Source: Cyclobacterium marinum DSM 745 (lineage in GTDB: Bacteria; Bacteroidota; Bacteroidia; Cytophagales; Cyclobacteriaceae). From it: a stretch of 64,000 nucleotides of DNA. The notes under the pieces were generated by a model. That model searched no databases. It was not told the DNA's origin and saw only the letters and a program-made list of their open reading frames with translations. The translations under genes and the position numbers were made by a program. The stretch lies in contig NC_015914.1 in NCBI RefSeq assembly GCF_000222485.1, positions 434,001-498,000 of the forward strand, written 5' to 3'. This document shows positions 25,726-34,834 of this stretch, one piece after another (position 1 is the first letter of the stretch; the number at the start of each line of letters is the position of its first letter).

Positions 25726-27483
25726 TTATTCAACGACTTCCAAAGGAGCAACGTTGTTTTCAGCACCCACATAACCTTCATTTTGGTTAATGGTCCCTAA
25801 GGTATTTGCTGTTATTACATTATTATTTATTGGCCAAAGTACATGGAATGGTGCAATCGCAGGAGTATTCCCAATCACTATTGGCTTAATTGTGTACATG
25901 ATGTTTTTCTCCATGATTCTATCATACCACCAGTTGTTGTCTGAAAATGATTCAAGGCTATAACCTCCCAAATTTTGAGACGCCATGATATAAGAAACTC
26001 GAACCATTTCTGAATGACGAGGAGATTCTAAGAATAGCTCACGGGCTCTCTCATCAAAGATGTATTCAATGGTTACATCAGAAGCATCAATTGGTAATGC
26101 ATTTGCTCTTGTTCTCACTTCGTTAATATCAGCAGCAGCAGCATCTAATTGGTTTTTCCAATAGTAAGCTTCGGCACGTAGTAGGTACGTTTCCGCAAGT
26201 CTATATATATACCAGTCGCCATTTCCTCCCATAGGTACAGCAGTAGGAGATTGTTGAGGCTGATATGTCTTATAGAAAATAAATGGGAAATGTTTATAAA
26301 CTGAATCTTGTGGAGCGGTCATGTACATAGGATTAACCGGCTTTCCGAAGTCTACAGATTCAGGATTGGTATATACCAATTCATGCTTATCAATCCAGTT
26401 TACATCACTTCTTCTAAGGTCAGGAGTAGTCATGTAATCGAAACCATTTTCTTCCCAAATATCATAAAATCCGTAAGGAGTAGAAATCATATCCGGGTTT
26501 CCTCTTCCTAGTGAATCATATCTAGGGCCACTATCAAATGTACCTCTTAAACCTTGGCTATCACGAATAGAAGAATGCCACCAAGAGCCATGGAAATGTC
26601 TCATGGTATACAAACCGGCTGTTTGTGCACCTGCAGGAGCTTCAAATCTATCAACCATTGCTAAAATGGTTTCAGTATTTGCCCCAATATTCTTGTTTTC
26701 AGGACGGTGAAGATCCCAGATTACATTTTTCTCTGCGATATCTCCTTCACTTCCAAATCGATCTTTTACCAAAGCATAATTTCCATTGATTATGGCTGAA
26801 GAAGATTCGATGGCTTTATCAAATTCCAAATTGGCAAGGTAAACCTTGGTCAACAAATGATTCCCTGCACCCTTAGTTATAGCTCCCGGCACTGCAGTTT
26901 CTGGCAACCACTGTACAGCATATTCCAAATCTGATTGAATTTTATCAAGGATTGCCCATCGGCTATGCGTCTGGTAATCTAACCTTACACCTCTAACTTC
27001 TTCTCCTACAAATGGAACATCACCATAAGAGTTGATTAACCAATAATACCAGAAAGCCCTGTGCCACAAACTTTCAGCCAAGATGGCATTTCTTGTAGAC
27101 TCATCCTCCCATTCAATGTCATCAATTCTACCAATTACAACATTGGCATTCTTGATAAATTCAAAGGACTCTGTAAAAAGAGGAAGGAAGGTATAATACC
27201 TATCAAAGAAAGGAGTGGTTTGAAACCAATCCATTTGGAAGGTTGGCGTTCCGGCCTCTGACGCAGACCACTCACCTACCATATAATGCCTTCTACTACC
27301 TGTAACGCCCTCTGTTAAGGCTTTTCTCATAGTAACCAAACCTGCTTCATACCCGGATGCATCAATAAAAACATTTTCGGGTGCAAAAAACGATTTTGGT
27401 TTTTGTTCTAGTAAGTCTTCTGAGCAGGAAAATGCTAATAAACCCACCAGAAAAAGGAACAAATATTGTTTTATATATTTCAT
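25726..27483 (-). CDS. SusD/RagB-family nutrient-binding lipoprotein
   Basis: 585 residues. Lipoprotein signal with lipobox L-L-A-F-S-C, cysteine 20 lipidated. The helical TPR-like SusD fold is indicated by L-W-H-R-A-F-W-Y-Y-W-L near residue 140, Y-R-L-A-E-T-Y-L-L-R-A-E-A-Y-Y-W near 428, and D-I-N-E-V-R-T-R-A near 452. It forms the lid of the SusC pore on the outer face of the outer membrane and captures the substrate. It lies 28 bases after the SusC-like gene. Confidence 0.95.
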   Translation of the reverse strand: MKYIKQYLFLFLVGLLAFSCSEDLLEQKPKSFFAPENVFIDASGYEAGLVTMRKALTEGVTGSRRHYMVGEWSASEAGTPTFQMDWFQTTPFFDRYYTFLPLFTESFEFIKNANVVIGRIDDIEWEDESTRNAILAESLWHRAFWYYWLINSYGDVPFVGEEVRGVRLDYQTHSRWAILDKIQSDLEYAVQWLPETAVPGAITKGAGNHLLTKVYLANLEFDKAIESSSAIINGNYALVKDRFGSEGDIAEKNVIWDLHRPENKNIGANTETILAMVDRFEAPAGAQTAGLYTMRHFHGSWWHSSIRDSQGLRGTFDSGPRYDSLGRGNPDMISTPYGFYDIWEENGFDYMTTPDLRRSDVNWIDKHELVYTNPESVDFGKPVNPMYMTAPQDSVYKHFPFIFYKTYQPQQSPTAVPMGGNGDWYIYRLAETYLLRAEAYYWKNQLDAAAADINEVRTRANALPIDASDVTIEYIFDERARELFLESPRHSEMVRVSYIMASQNLGGYSLESFSDNNWWYDRIMEKNIMYTIKPIVIGNTPAIAPFHVLWPINNNVITANTLGTINQNEGYVGAENNVAPLEVVE

Positions 27484-27511
27484 AATATTTAAATCTTTTT
27501 GGTACTAAACA

Positions 27512-30500
27512 TTAAAGCGAAAGGTTGATACCTGCAGAAAACGATTTTGGCATCGGTACGTTTCCTGATTCAGGATCATAACCTGGCCAGTTTGTAAACG
27601 TTGCTAAGTTTCTTGCAGACACAAACACTCTGATACTTTTTGTTTGCAATTTTTCTGCGATATAAGAAGGAATATTGTAAGACAAGGAAACATCCTGAAC
27701 TCTCAAGAACCCTGTAGGCTTAAATACTCTCAATCCACCTCCATATGCACCATGAACCTCAGAGGTACGCGCATATTCTGTCTCTCCGTTGGTTGGAGTC
27801 CAGTAAGGAATGTTCATGATATTGATTCTATCATAGGTTGAAGACTCATGTGTGGCATAAGTAAATTCTCTTTGATGACCTAGGTCAGCTCTTAAGAAGA
27901 TGGTTGCGGTAAAATCTTTTAGGAAAGTAAAATCATTTCTCAAACCCAAACGATATCTAGGTCTGGTGTAACCAATAAATTGCTTATCAACCAAGGCATC
28001 ATATACTCCATCATCATTTACATCTTCTGATTTATAATCACCAGGCTGCATATTGTAAACAGCGGCTTCATCAGCTTCGTCTAACTGCCAAACGCCTTGT
28101 ACATTATAATCCCAAATTACATCAATAGCCTCACCTGGGAACCATTCGTTGGTATAGTCCGGTACTTGTCTAGTAACAGTTTCTCCATTGATGATCACTT
28201 CTTCCGTATCACCAAATAAACTTACAATTTCATTTCTATTCAATGAAAATACGAAGTTGGATTTCCATAAAATATTAGGACGGTTTACGTTAACTGTATT
28301 GATGGTTACATCAAACCCTTTGTTACGTAATTCTCCCAAGTTGGCAGTAATACTAGAGAATCCGGTAATTTCAGGCAATTGCCTATTCATCAACAGATCA
28401 GTGGTAGTCATGTCATAGTATTCTGCAGAAATATCAATTCTATTTTCTAACAAACCTAAGTCTAAACCAATGTTATAAGATTCAGTTTTCTCCCATCTTA
28501 AGCCTTGGTTGGCCAAAGTATTGTTATATAATCCAAGTTGAACACTTGTGCCATCATAGTACAAGTTGGTACCAATCTGTGCCAATGAAGAATAGATTCC
28601 AATGTCTCTGTTACCGTTAACACCCCAAGAACCTCTTAGTTTCAATAAGCTGATGGCGGTATTTTGAGGGAAGAAAGGTTCTTCAGAAACAATCCAACCC
28701 AAAGCCACTGCAGGGAATGTTGCTACATTGTTGTCTGCACCAAAAGCAGAGTAACCATCTCTTCTAACAGAGGTAGTTAACAAATACCTATCTAAATAGG
28801 TGTAGTTAAGTCTAGCCATATAAGCATTTCCACCAGCTTCAGTATCTTCATTACTAACCAATGGTCTTGAACCAAACTGAAGTCCATTGTATCCTAAAGC
28901 TTGGTTAGGTTGAAAAGTTTGGTTTTCACCATAAGAACTGAAAGTTTTGGTTTGCTCTGCATTATATAGCAAGGTTACATTGAAATTATGCTCGCCAAAT
29001 TCTTTGTTCCATGTTAAAATATTATCTACCATCCAGGCATTTAAGGAGTAATCCGTTCTCGTACCATAGCCATCTAACCTGTCTCTTCCACCAACAAGTG
29101 TTTCAGGACCCCAAAAGTTATAGTCTTTCTGAAAATTAAATCTAGGCTGGTAGGACAATTTATATTGAATCCCAAAAGGCAATTTCACATTGGCATACAA
29201 AGAAGCAAAAATACCCGTGGTCTTATTCAATCGCTCCTGATAAGTAGCATTGATCAAAGGGTTTGAAATAATAGGATACCCGTGAGGATACCAGCTTAAG
29301 CCACCATCTTCATCATATACAGTACTATAAGGGCTAATGGAAGCATAGTTGGTACTAGCAGGTACAGAGCTATTATCGGTATTCGAGAATTGCGTGTTCG
29401 TACCCACATTTAACCATTCGGTTACTTTAAAGTCTAAGTTTAGCCTAGACCTGATGGAGCTAAAGTCATCCCCAACTAGGTAGTTCTGATTGTCTACATA
29501 CCCTAAGGACCAGTAGTATTGGAATTTCTCGTCACCACCACTGATACTCAAATCATAATCTTGACGTACACCGTTACGTGTCGTTTCTTTCAACCAATCG
29601 GTAGTATTTCCTGCTAAATATTGATCAATTTCAGTATCAAAGAAATTAAGTCTATTCAAATACTCCAATGTATTGTCTGTATTAGAATTGGCATTGGCAC
29701 TTCTCCATTGATCAAGTGTCACCCCATCAGAAAGATTAGAAGGGTCATCCCAGTAATAATCCGGGCGATCAGCAACACCTAAAGTCCTAAAGAAATCTCT
29801 TCTAAATTCTTCATATTGTTCAGCATTTCTTGGTCCAAAATCTTTATTCGTAAATGTATTGATACCTGTTTTAGCTGAGAAGTTAATGGATGGAGCACCG
29901 GACTTACCTTTTATCGTAGTGATCATTACCACACCTGAAGCTGCCTTAGATCCAAAAACTGCAGCAGAACTCGCGTCTTTTAAGATATCAATTGACTCAA
30001 TATCATTTGGGTTAATATCGGATAGTTCTCCATAAAAGATCACTCCATCAACGACAATAAGCGGAGATGTTCCTCCAGTAAGAGATGTAGGCCCCCTCAC
30101 CTCTAATGAACTACCTCCTGAAGCCGAAGTACCTTGAGTACCGTAAAAACCGGCTACTGTTCCAGCTAACATATCAGAAACCTGAGTCAAGGGTTGGTTC
30201 TTAAATGTAGCTGCATCCACACGGGTTACCGCACCTGTAAGGTCACTTTTCTTTTGGGTACCATAACCTACAACTACTACTTCGTTTAAGTCTGTAGCAC
30301 TGGTGGTTAACCGAACATCAATTGTAGTTTGGTTTCCTACCGTAATTTCTTGGTTTAAGAAACCAATAAATGAGTAAACCAAAACGGCTTCATTGTTGGG
30401 AACATTTATGGTATAACTACCATCAATATCCGTAATGGTACCGATACCGCTACCTTTCAAAAGAATATTTACTCCAGGTAATGTTTCACTTGAAGCGGCA

Positions 30501-30685
30501 TCCATTACAACACCGGTAACGGTGATCTCATTCTGTGCATTAGCGTTTGAAACCCCTGCGAAAGTGAGTGCAAACATTGCTATTAGACTAAATGCCAAAC
30601 CACGCAATTTAACCTTGCCCGGCTGGAAATTAGGTTTTGAAAAAGCATCAATGTGCTTTTTCAAATTGGTAAGAATTTTTATCAT
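27512..30685 (-). CDS. SusC/RagA-family TonB-dependent transporter
   Basis: 1057 residues from the chosen start at 30685; an in-frame reading from 30739 adds 18 residues in front of the natural signal region. A hydrophobic export segment ends near A-N-A-Q. It is followed by a carboxypeptidase-regulatory-like domain (T-G-V-V-M-D-A), the TonB-box region L-N-E-V-V-V-V-G-Y-G-T-Q, a plug domain and a 22-strand barrel ending in I-N-L-S-L. It imports oligomers through the outer membrane using TonB energy. The gene is first in the locus, with 1.2 kb of AT-rich sequence upstream. Confidence 0.95.
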   Translation of the reverse strand: MIKILTNLKKHIDAFSKPNFQPGKVKLRGLAFSLIAMFALTFAGVSNANAQNEITVTGVVMDAASSETLPGVNILLKGSGIGTITDIDGSYTINVPNNEAVLVYSFIGFLNQEITVGNQTTIDVRLTTSATDLNEVVVVGYGTQKKSDLTGAVTRVDAATFKNQPLTQVSDMLAGTVAGFYGTQGTSASGGSSLEVRGPTSLTGGTSPLIVVDGVIFYGELSDINPNDIESIDILKDASSAAVFGSKAASGVVMITTIKGKSGAPSINFSAKTGINTFTNKDFGPRNAEQYEEFRRDFFRTLGVADRPDYYWDDPSNLSDGVTLDQWRSANANSNTDNTLEYLNRLNFFDTEIDQYLAGNTTDWLKETTRNGVRQDYDLSISGGDEKFQYYWSLGYVDNQNYLVGDDFSSIRSRLNLDFKVTEWLNVGTNTQFSNTDNSSVPASTNYASISPYSTVYDEDGGLSWYPHGYPIISNPLINATYQERLNKTTGIFASLYANVKLPFGIQYKLSYQPRFNFQKDYNFWGPETLVGGRDRLDGYGTRTDYSLNAWMVDNILTWNKEFGEHNFNVTLLYNAEQTKTFSSYGENQTFQPNQALGYNGLQFGSRPLVSNEDTEAGGNAYMARLNYTYLDRYLLTTSVRRDGYSAFGADNNVATFPAVALGWIVSEEPFFPQNTAISLLKLRGSWGVNGNRDIGIYSSLAQIGTNLYYDGTSVQLGLYNNTLANQGLRWEKTESYNIGLDLGLLENRIDISAEYYDMTTTDLLMNRQLPEITGFSSITANLGELRNKGFDVTINTVNVNRPNILWKSNFVFSLNRNEIVSLFGDTEEVIINGETVTRQVPDYTNEWFPGEAIDVIWDYNVQGVWQLDEADEAAVYNMQPGDYKSEDVNDDGVYDALVDKQFIGYTRPRYRLGLRNDFTFLKDFTATIFLRADLGHQREFTYATHESSTYDRINIMNIPYWTPTNGETEYARTSEVHGAYGGGLRVFKPTGFLRVQDVSLSYNIPSYIAEKLQTKSIRVFVSARNLATFTNWPGYDPESGNVPMPKSFSAGINLSL

Positions 30686-30940
30686 AACATTAAATTTTGG
30701 TTTGTGATTACCTTTAAAACTTTCTGAGTCAAATATCATCTGAAAGGCTTAAAAGAAAAGGAAGAGTAAGCAGGTTATTTTTTCGTTAAATTTTAAACCA
30801 TATTTCAACAATTAACAGGTATTTCCTTCGAAACACGCTTAAAAGTTATTACAATTATTTTTAATACTGATAAAACTAAAAAAATAAGTTTCTATTATTT
30901 TATATGAATGGCTAAGAAATCCGCCAGTTTAGTTGGTAAA

Positions 30941-30973
30941 CAAAAGATATTTTTGAATTAATTCTATCAAAAA
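30941..30973 (-). promoter_or_regulatory. Possible promoter of the susC-like gene
   Basis: On the minus strand TTTTTG (30968-30973) is followed after 18 bases by TATCTTTTG (30941-30949), close to the Bacteroidota pattern TTG-N19..21-TAnnTTTG but with one extra T. It would give a leader of about 240 bases. In such AT-rich sequence this could be chance. Confidence 0.3.
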
Positions 30974-31755
30974 TAAAATTAAACACTTATTGAAAATATG
31001 TTTTTTACCTATTATTAGTTTAAAAATAATTATACCATTAAATACAAGAAAAATCACTCATAAACTTTATCACTTAAACAACTTAGTTAAAAATGGTGGA
31101 AAACCGACTATTGAAAATGCCCAATAGAAACTAAAAAATATTGGAACTTACCCTCCTTAAAATCCACGTTTCACCATTACAATTTCTTTGATTTTTTAAA
31201 TATTAAATAATTATAATACAATTTTTGACATGGTTAGATTTCAACCTATATTCAACATATTTTTCGTATTCTATTAATATTTTGATTTCATATAAATCTC
31301 GTATTTAAATATTTTATTCATTTTATTTTTTTTTAGACATAAAATACACCCTATTTTCTCAATAAACCAAAACATAAAATCCCTTAATAGATTCGTATTT
31401 AATACAACTTGGCATATCATATTTCGCGCAGCTAAAACAACTAAATGGAAGTTGAAATTAAATGATTAGTCTGGCAATTTAAAGTGGGCTCGTCAATGAA
31501 ACCTTTTTCTCACAAACGTTCTTTTCCACTTTGAACAAAACCAAACGGACTCCTTACCTAATGCTCACAACTAGAAGTTGTCGGAACTTTTATTGTCCAA
31601 TTCGAGTGCTATTTTTATTGCGATCAGTCCTTCGCCAATGAATTTCTTTGTTTTTATAAGAGGTTAAGGCAGTTCAGTTGATATTTCTATAAAATAAAGT
31701 CGAAAAAAAAAATTGAATAATAACCTATTCTAAACAAAGATATAACCCATATTAT

Positions 31756-31957
31756 GTAATAAGATTTCACCTTCTGACAATAGCCGGAGTGGAAACCTGT
31801 CCCGTGTTCATGTGAAGTATTGCCATCGCAGGTAGATCAGCTTGTTGGGTAATTTTAACATGGCACTACTAAGGTGAAATTGAAAACCGCAATGCAGTGG
31901 CTGATTTTGAAGCGGTTTCAGCTGGTAAATGTTTGTCAATTGCATATTTCGTTTAAG
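31756..31957. repeat. Copy 1 of a ~200-bp dispersed structured element
   Basis: About 202 bases that match 36087-36286 from end to end, by eye at roughly two thirds identity. Shared words include CTGACAATAG, TGATTTTGAAGCG and CATATTTCG. The unit can fold: TTTCACCTT (31765-31773) pairs with AAGGTGAAA (31871-31879), and AAACCGC (31884-31890) pairs with GCGGTTT (31912-31918) around the conserved TGATTTTGAA. In copy 2 the second stem has different bases yet still pairs. It has no open frame. The function is unknown; a non-coding RNA or a small non-autonomous mobile element are the main options. Confidence 0.65.
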
Positions 31958-31988
31958 CTCTACCAAAGTAATTCGCTTTGGTAGAGCA
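31958..31988 (-). terminator. Hairpin downstream of the outer-membrane protein gene
   Basis: A perfect 12-base stem, GCTCTACCAAAG (31958-31969) with CTTTGGTAGAGC (31977-31988), and a 7-base loop. It is 34 bases beyond the stop of the minus-strand gene at 32023. The T-run is weak (TTAAACG), so it could also be an RNA-end stabiliser. Confidence 0.55.
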
Positions 31989-32022
31989 GAGGATAATGGC
32001 TATTTTAATACTACTTGCCTCA

Positions 32023-32589
32023 TTAACGACCAAAAGTCACCCCTAAGTTAATTCCTGAGCCCCATCCTGTATTTCCTGCTGAGGCAAATTCTGCCATGAT
32101 TCCAAAATTCTTTTTATCACCGGGGTACCATCTTGTTCCCAATACAATTCCAAGTTTGCTATGATTAACAAATGAGCCATAACTGTGACCAATCGAAGGC
32201 CAATATTGACCGAAAGTAAAACCGAAATAGGGTTCCAACCCGGCAACACTAATATCGTCACCGGAAAACTCTTCAACTGCCTGGAAGGCGTAACCAACAG
32301 CTCTAAGTGTCAAGCCCAAGGTTACCCAAGTTTCATCTACATAGGAAGGGTTTCTTAAATCTGTCCCTACAGCTACTCCGACGCTCATAAAGTTGGCTAT
32401 ACCACGTTCTATATATAAGGCAACGGGGGGAATTGTAAGATTGGTGACACGATTACCTCCAAAAGTAGGATCCACTGCTAAGGTATAAAATGTACCATCT
32501 TTTTCAGTTTGAGCATTTACTTCTTCATTCACAGCTACCGTTCCAACCAGTAGCAACAGGATTAGAATTTTAATTTTGATCATTTTCAT
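32023..32589 (-). CDS. Secreted outer-membrane beta-barrel-like protein
   Basis: 188 residues with a signal peptide (I-L-I-L-L-L-L-V-G, cut near N-A-Q). The mature part consists of alternating hydrophobic strands (V-A-L-Y-I-E-R-G, F-M-S-V-G-V-A-V-G, L-E-P-Y-F-G-F-T-F-G, S-K-L-G-I-V-L-G-T-R-W-Y, I-N-L-G-V-T-F-G-R), as expected for a small eight-stranded barrel. No specific family or enzyme motif is recognised. It is a single gene with a possible hairpin terminator. Confidence 0.7.
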   Translation of the reverse strand: MKMIKIKILILLLLVGTVAVNEEVNAQTEKDGTFYTLAVDPTFGGNRVTNLTIPPVALYIERGIANFMSVGVAVGTDLRNPSYVDETWVTLGLTLRAVGYAFQAVEEFSGDDISVAGLEPYFGFTFGQYWPSIGHSYGSFVNHSKLGIVLGTRWYPGDKKNFGIMAEFASAGNTGWGSGINLGVTFGR

Positions 32590-33183
32590 ATTTAGTTAGT
32601 TTTTGTTGAGTCTGGGGTTTGTAATCATTTAATTAAAATCAAAACACAGCAATCCTTACAATAAAATTTATTATAATTACCTTATAATCTGACACCTATG
32701 CGATTCTAATTGTATTCAAATGTATTGTTAAATAAATAGACTGAGAATTAGAATTCGTGAAGGGTGGCTAATTATTCGTGAATGCAATTGTTGGTTGTGT
32801 GAAGGAGAAAAAAAAACAGCCAAACATATAGGCAAAACTGCCGCCCCCTTCATTAGGATCTCCAAAAAAAATATTTATCACTTTAAATTAACAAGTAATT
32901 TGGGGCAAAGGAAAAATTTTAAATTGTTTCTACATACAAAAAACCATTTTATTTTTTAGATCAAAAGGCTATTAGTTTAAGAATAGTTGACAACTGATAG
33001 GAATCAATCATATATTATAGCAGGATACCTGATATTCAAAAACTTACAAATATAATCCGATATGGATTTACCTTTTATTTTTCGTATTTTGAGTTTCAAT
33101 TGACAGCATAGGAAAATACTATTGACGATCTTTTATTCTTTTGCTTCACTATTCCTACCCATACATTTTAACCAAAAAACATC
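32590..33183. other. AT-rich divergent intergenic region
   Basis: 594 bases between the divergent barrel and DUF5996 genes. On the minus strand TTCCTTTG (32906-32913) resembles the -7 promoter box, with a TTTG-like word 23 bases upstream; the spacing is longer than usual. Nothing else was found. Confidence 0.35.
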
Positions 33184-34098
33184 ATGAGTAAGCCCCTATC
33201 AACTGAATGGCCGGTTTTAGATTTTTCAGCAATGCAGGAGACTGTTGAAACCATGCACCAATGGCTACAAATAATAGGTAAAATCCGGTTAAAAACCATG
33301 CCTTGGCAAAACCACTCCTGGCACACAACATTGTACCTCTCTCCAGTAGGTTATTCTACTCAGGCCATTTGTTTTGATGGTGGTATTTTTGAAATAGAGT
33401 TGGATTTTATCCACCATCAACTGCACATCAAATCTTCAAATGCTGAAACGCAACACATTGCGTTAAAAACAATGAGTGTAGCTGACTTTTACAAAGCACT
33501 TTTTGAGAAATTAGCCGCTTTGAGAATTAACGTAAAAATCCATGGCAGTCCAAATGAAATGGAACCGGCCATTCCTTTTTCCAGCAATACGGCCATCAGT
33601 ACCTACGATCCAGAAGCTGCCAACCTACTTTGGAAAGCCATGCTCAAGTCAAATGGTGTATTCAATAAATTTCGAAGTGACTTTATTGGTAAATCCAGTC
33701 CTGTTCACCTATTCTGGGGTGCTTTTGATTTGGCTGTAACCCGATTTTCCGGAAGACCTGCGCCCCTACATCAGGGAGGCGTACCCAACATGCCACTCGA
33801 CGTAATGCAGGAAGCCTATTCTCATGAAGTAAGTAGTGCGGGATTCTGGCCGGGGTCCAAAGATTCGCCCGTGCCCGTTTTTTATGCCTATGCCTATCCC
33901 GGTAATGAAGCGTATGCAAAGCAAAAGGTTTTACCCGAACAAGCATTTTACAGTCCTGAAATGGGAGAGTTTTTCCTTAAATATGAGGACGTACAATCTG
34001 CTTCGGATCCGGAGAAAACCTTAATGGATTTTTTACAGACCACCTACGAGGCAGCAGCCAATACCTCAAACTGGGACCGAGATGCTTTGGAAAAGTGA
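33184..34098 (+). CDS. DUF5996-family protein
   Basis: 304 residues, soluble, no signal peptide. Typical family landmarks are W-P-V-L-D-F near the start, M-P-W-Q-N-H-S-W-H-T-T-L-Y near residue 39, and V-H-L-F-W-G-A-F-D-L-A-V-T-R-F-S-G-R near residue 175, with E-V-S-S-A-G-F-W-P-G further on. The family is widespread but has no established function. It stands alone, with no terminator seen after it. Confidence 0.8.
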   Translation: MSKPLSTEWPVLDFSAMQETVETMHQWLQIIGKIRLKTMPWQNHSWHTTLYLSPVGYSTQAICFDGGIFEIELDFIHHQLHIKSSNAETQHIALKTMSVADFYKALFEKLAALRINVKIHGSPNEMEPAIPFSSNTAISTYDPEAANLLWKAMLKSNGVFNKFRSDFIGKSSPVHLFWGAFDLAVTRFSGRPAPLHQGGVPNMPLDVMQEAYSHEVSSAGFWPGSKDSPVPVFYAYAYPGNEAYAKQKVLPEQAFYSPEMGEFFLKYEDVQSASDPEKTLMDFLQTTYEAAANTSNWDRDALEK

Positions 34099-34185
34099 AG
34101 CGGGAATAGCTAGATGGTTTTGTAGATGTGTTAACCCCTCCCTACTCTGCCGGAACAGGCACTGCCTCTTGATTTGAGGGATTAA

Positions 34186-34326
34186 TTCGTAAACTGTAAT
34201 ATAAAGCAGTATTTAAACCTTAAGTATTTTGAGGTCTTTTTAGAAAAATATGCTGACAAAATAGTTGAAAAATGCATTAGCTATTTTGTATACCATAAAG
34301 ATGTTGAGTTCGATAAAATTACTTAA
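34186..34326 (+). pseudogene. Possible gene remnant upstream of the DUF2442 gene
   Basis: Forty-six in-frame codons without an ATG, ending in TAA at 34324-34326, only 8 bases before the DUF2442 start. The product (Y-F-E-V-F-L-E-K-Y-A-D-K-I-V-E-K-C-I-S-Y-F) looks like real protein. It may be the tail of a lost partner gene; DUF2442 genes often follow another small gene. The evidence is composition and spacing only. Confidence 0.25.
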
Positions 34327-34334
34327 AAATTAAA

Positions 34335-34640
34335 ATGAAAATAATTGTTGACTATAAAGATTCTGAGTCTGGAGTTAATCAGTTGAAAATTGATTCTGCT
34401 AAGTATTTGTGGGATTATGCGATTCTGATTGTTTTTAACGATGGTAAGGAGAGGCTTATTGACTTTAAACCATTTCTATCAAAATCCCTTCATCCATCTA
34501 TTAAAAAATATTTAGATGAAAATAAATTTTCCAACTTCTCATTGATTGATGGAAATTTAAACTGGAATGATTATGATTTGATTTTTCCAATTTCTGATTT
34601 ACATAAAGGCCAGATTGACACGAAATTCACTAAACCTTAA
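34335..34640 (+). CDS. DUF2442 domain-containing protein
   Basis: 101 residues. The domain shows D-Y-A-I-L-I-V-F-N-D-G-K-E-R-L-I-D-F-K-P-F-L, F-S-N-F-S-L-I-D-G-N-L-N-W and Y-D-L-I-F-P, the usual order of DUF2442: strand with FxDG, D-x-x-P-L, then W-x-x-x-x-D-L. Members often pair with DUF4160 proteins in toxin-antitoxin-like modules, but no intact partner is present. The function is unproven. Confidence 0.7.
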   Translation: MKIIVDYKDSESGVNQLKIDSAKYLWDYAILIVFNDGKERLIDFKPFLSKSLHPSIKKYLDENKFSNFSLIDGNLNWNDYDLIFPISDLHKGQIDTKFTKP

Positions 34641-34834
34641 TCGTGTCGACAGGCCCTCAAGATTTCTCTGGCGGAGAGTACCGCACGTAGGTTTCATGAG
34701 CTTTTCGCAATGCTATTTCAGTCAACACAAGGCTCACTCCTCTGTCTAAAGAAAGTTGAAAACATTCGGCATTACTGGTCCAAGTTACGCTTCGCCAAAC
34801 TTAGACCAGATACGGGCACGTCTCAACCATCCCC

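Larger units (their letters stand above)
30740..32022. other. Long, mostly very AT-rich intergenic region
   Basis: 1283 bases without a gene. The part from 30740 to about 31440 is extremely AT-rich. Between 31480 and 31690 the base composition becomes more balanced, and the minus strand shows a short coding-like stretch (K-F-I-G-E-G-L-I-A-I-K-I-A-L-E-L-D) without a start codon, maybe a remnant. From 31756 to 31957 lies the first copy of the ~200-bp dispersed element, followed by a hairpin at 31958. Confidence 0.45.

Noticed and set aside
34641..34834. Group II intron or other catalytic RNA end
   Set aside because: One hairpin is present but the conserved domain V sequence is not; no reverse transcriptase is near.
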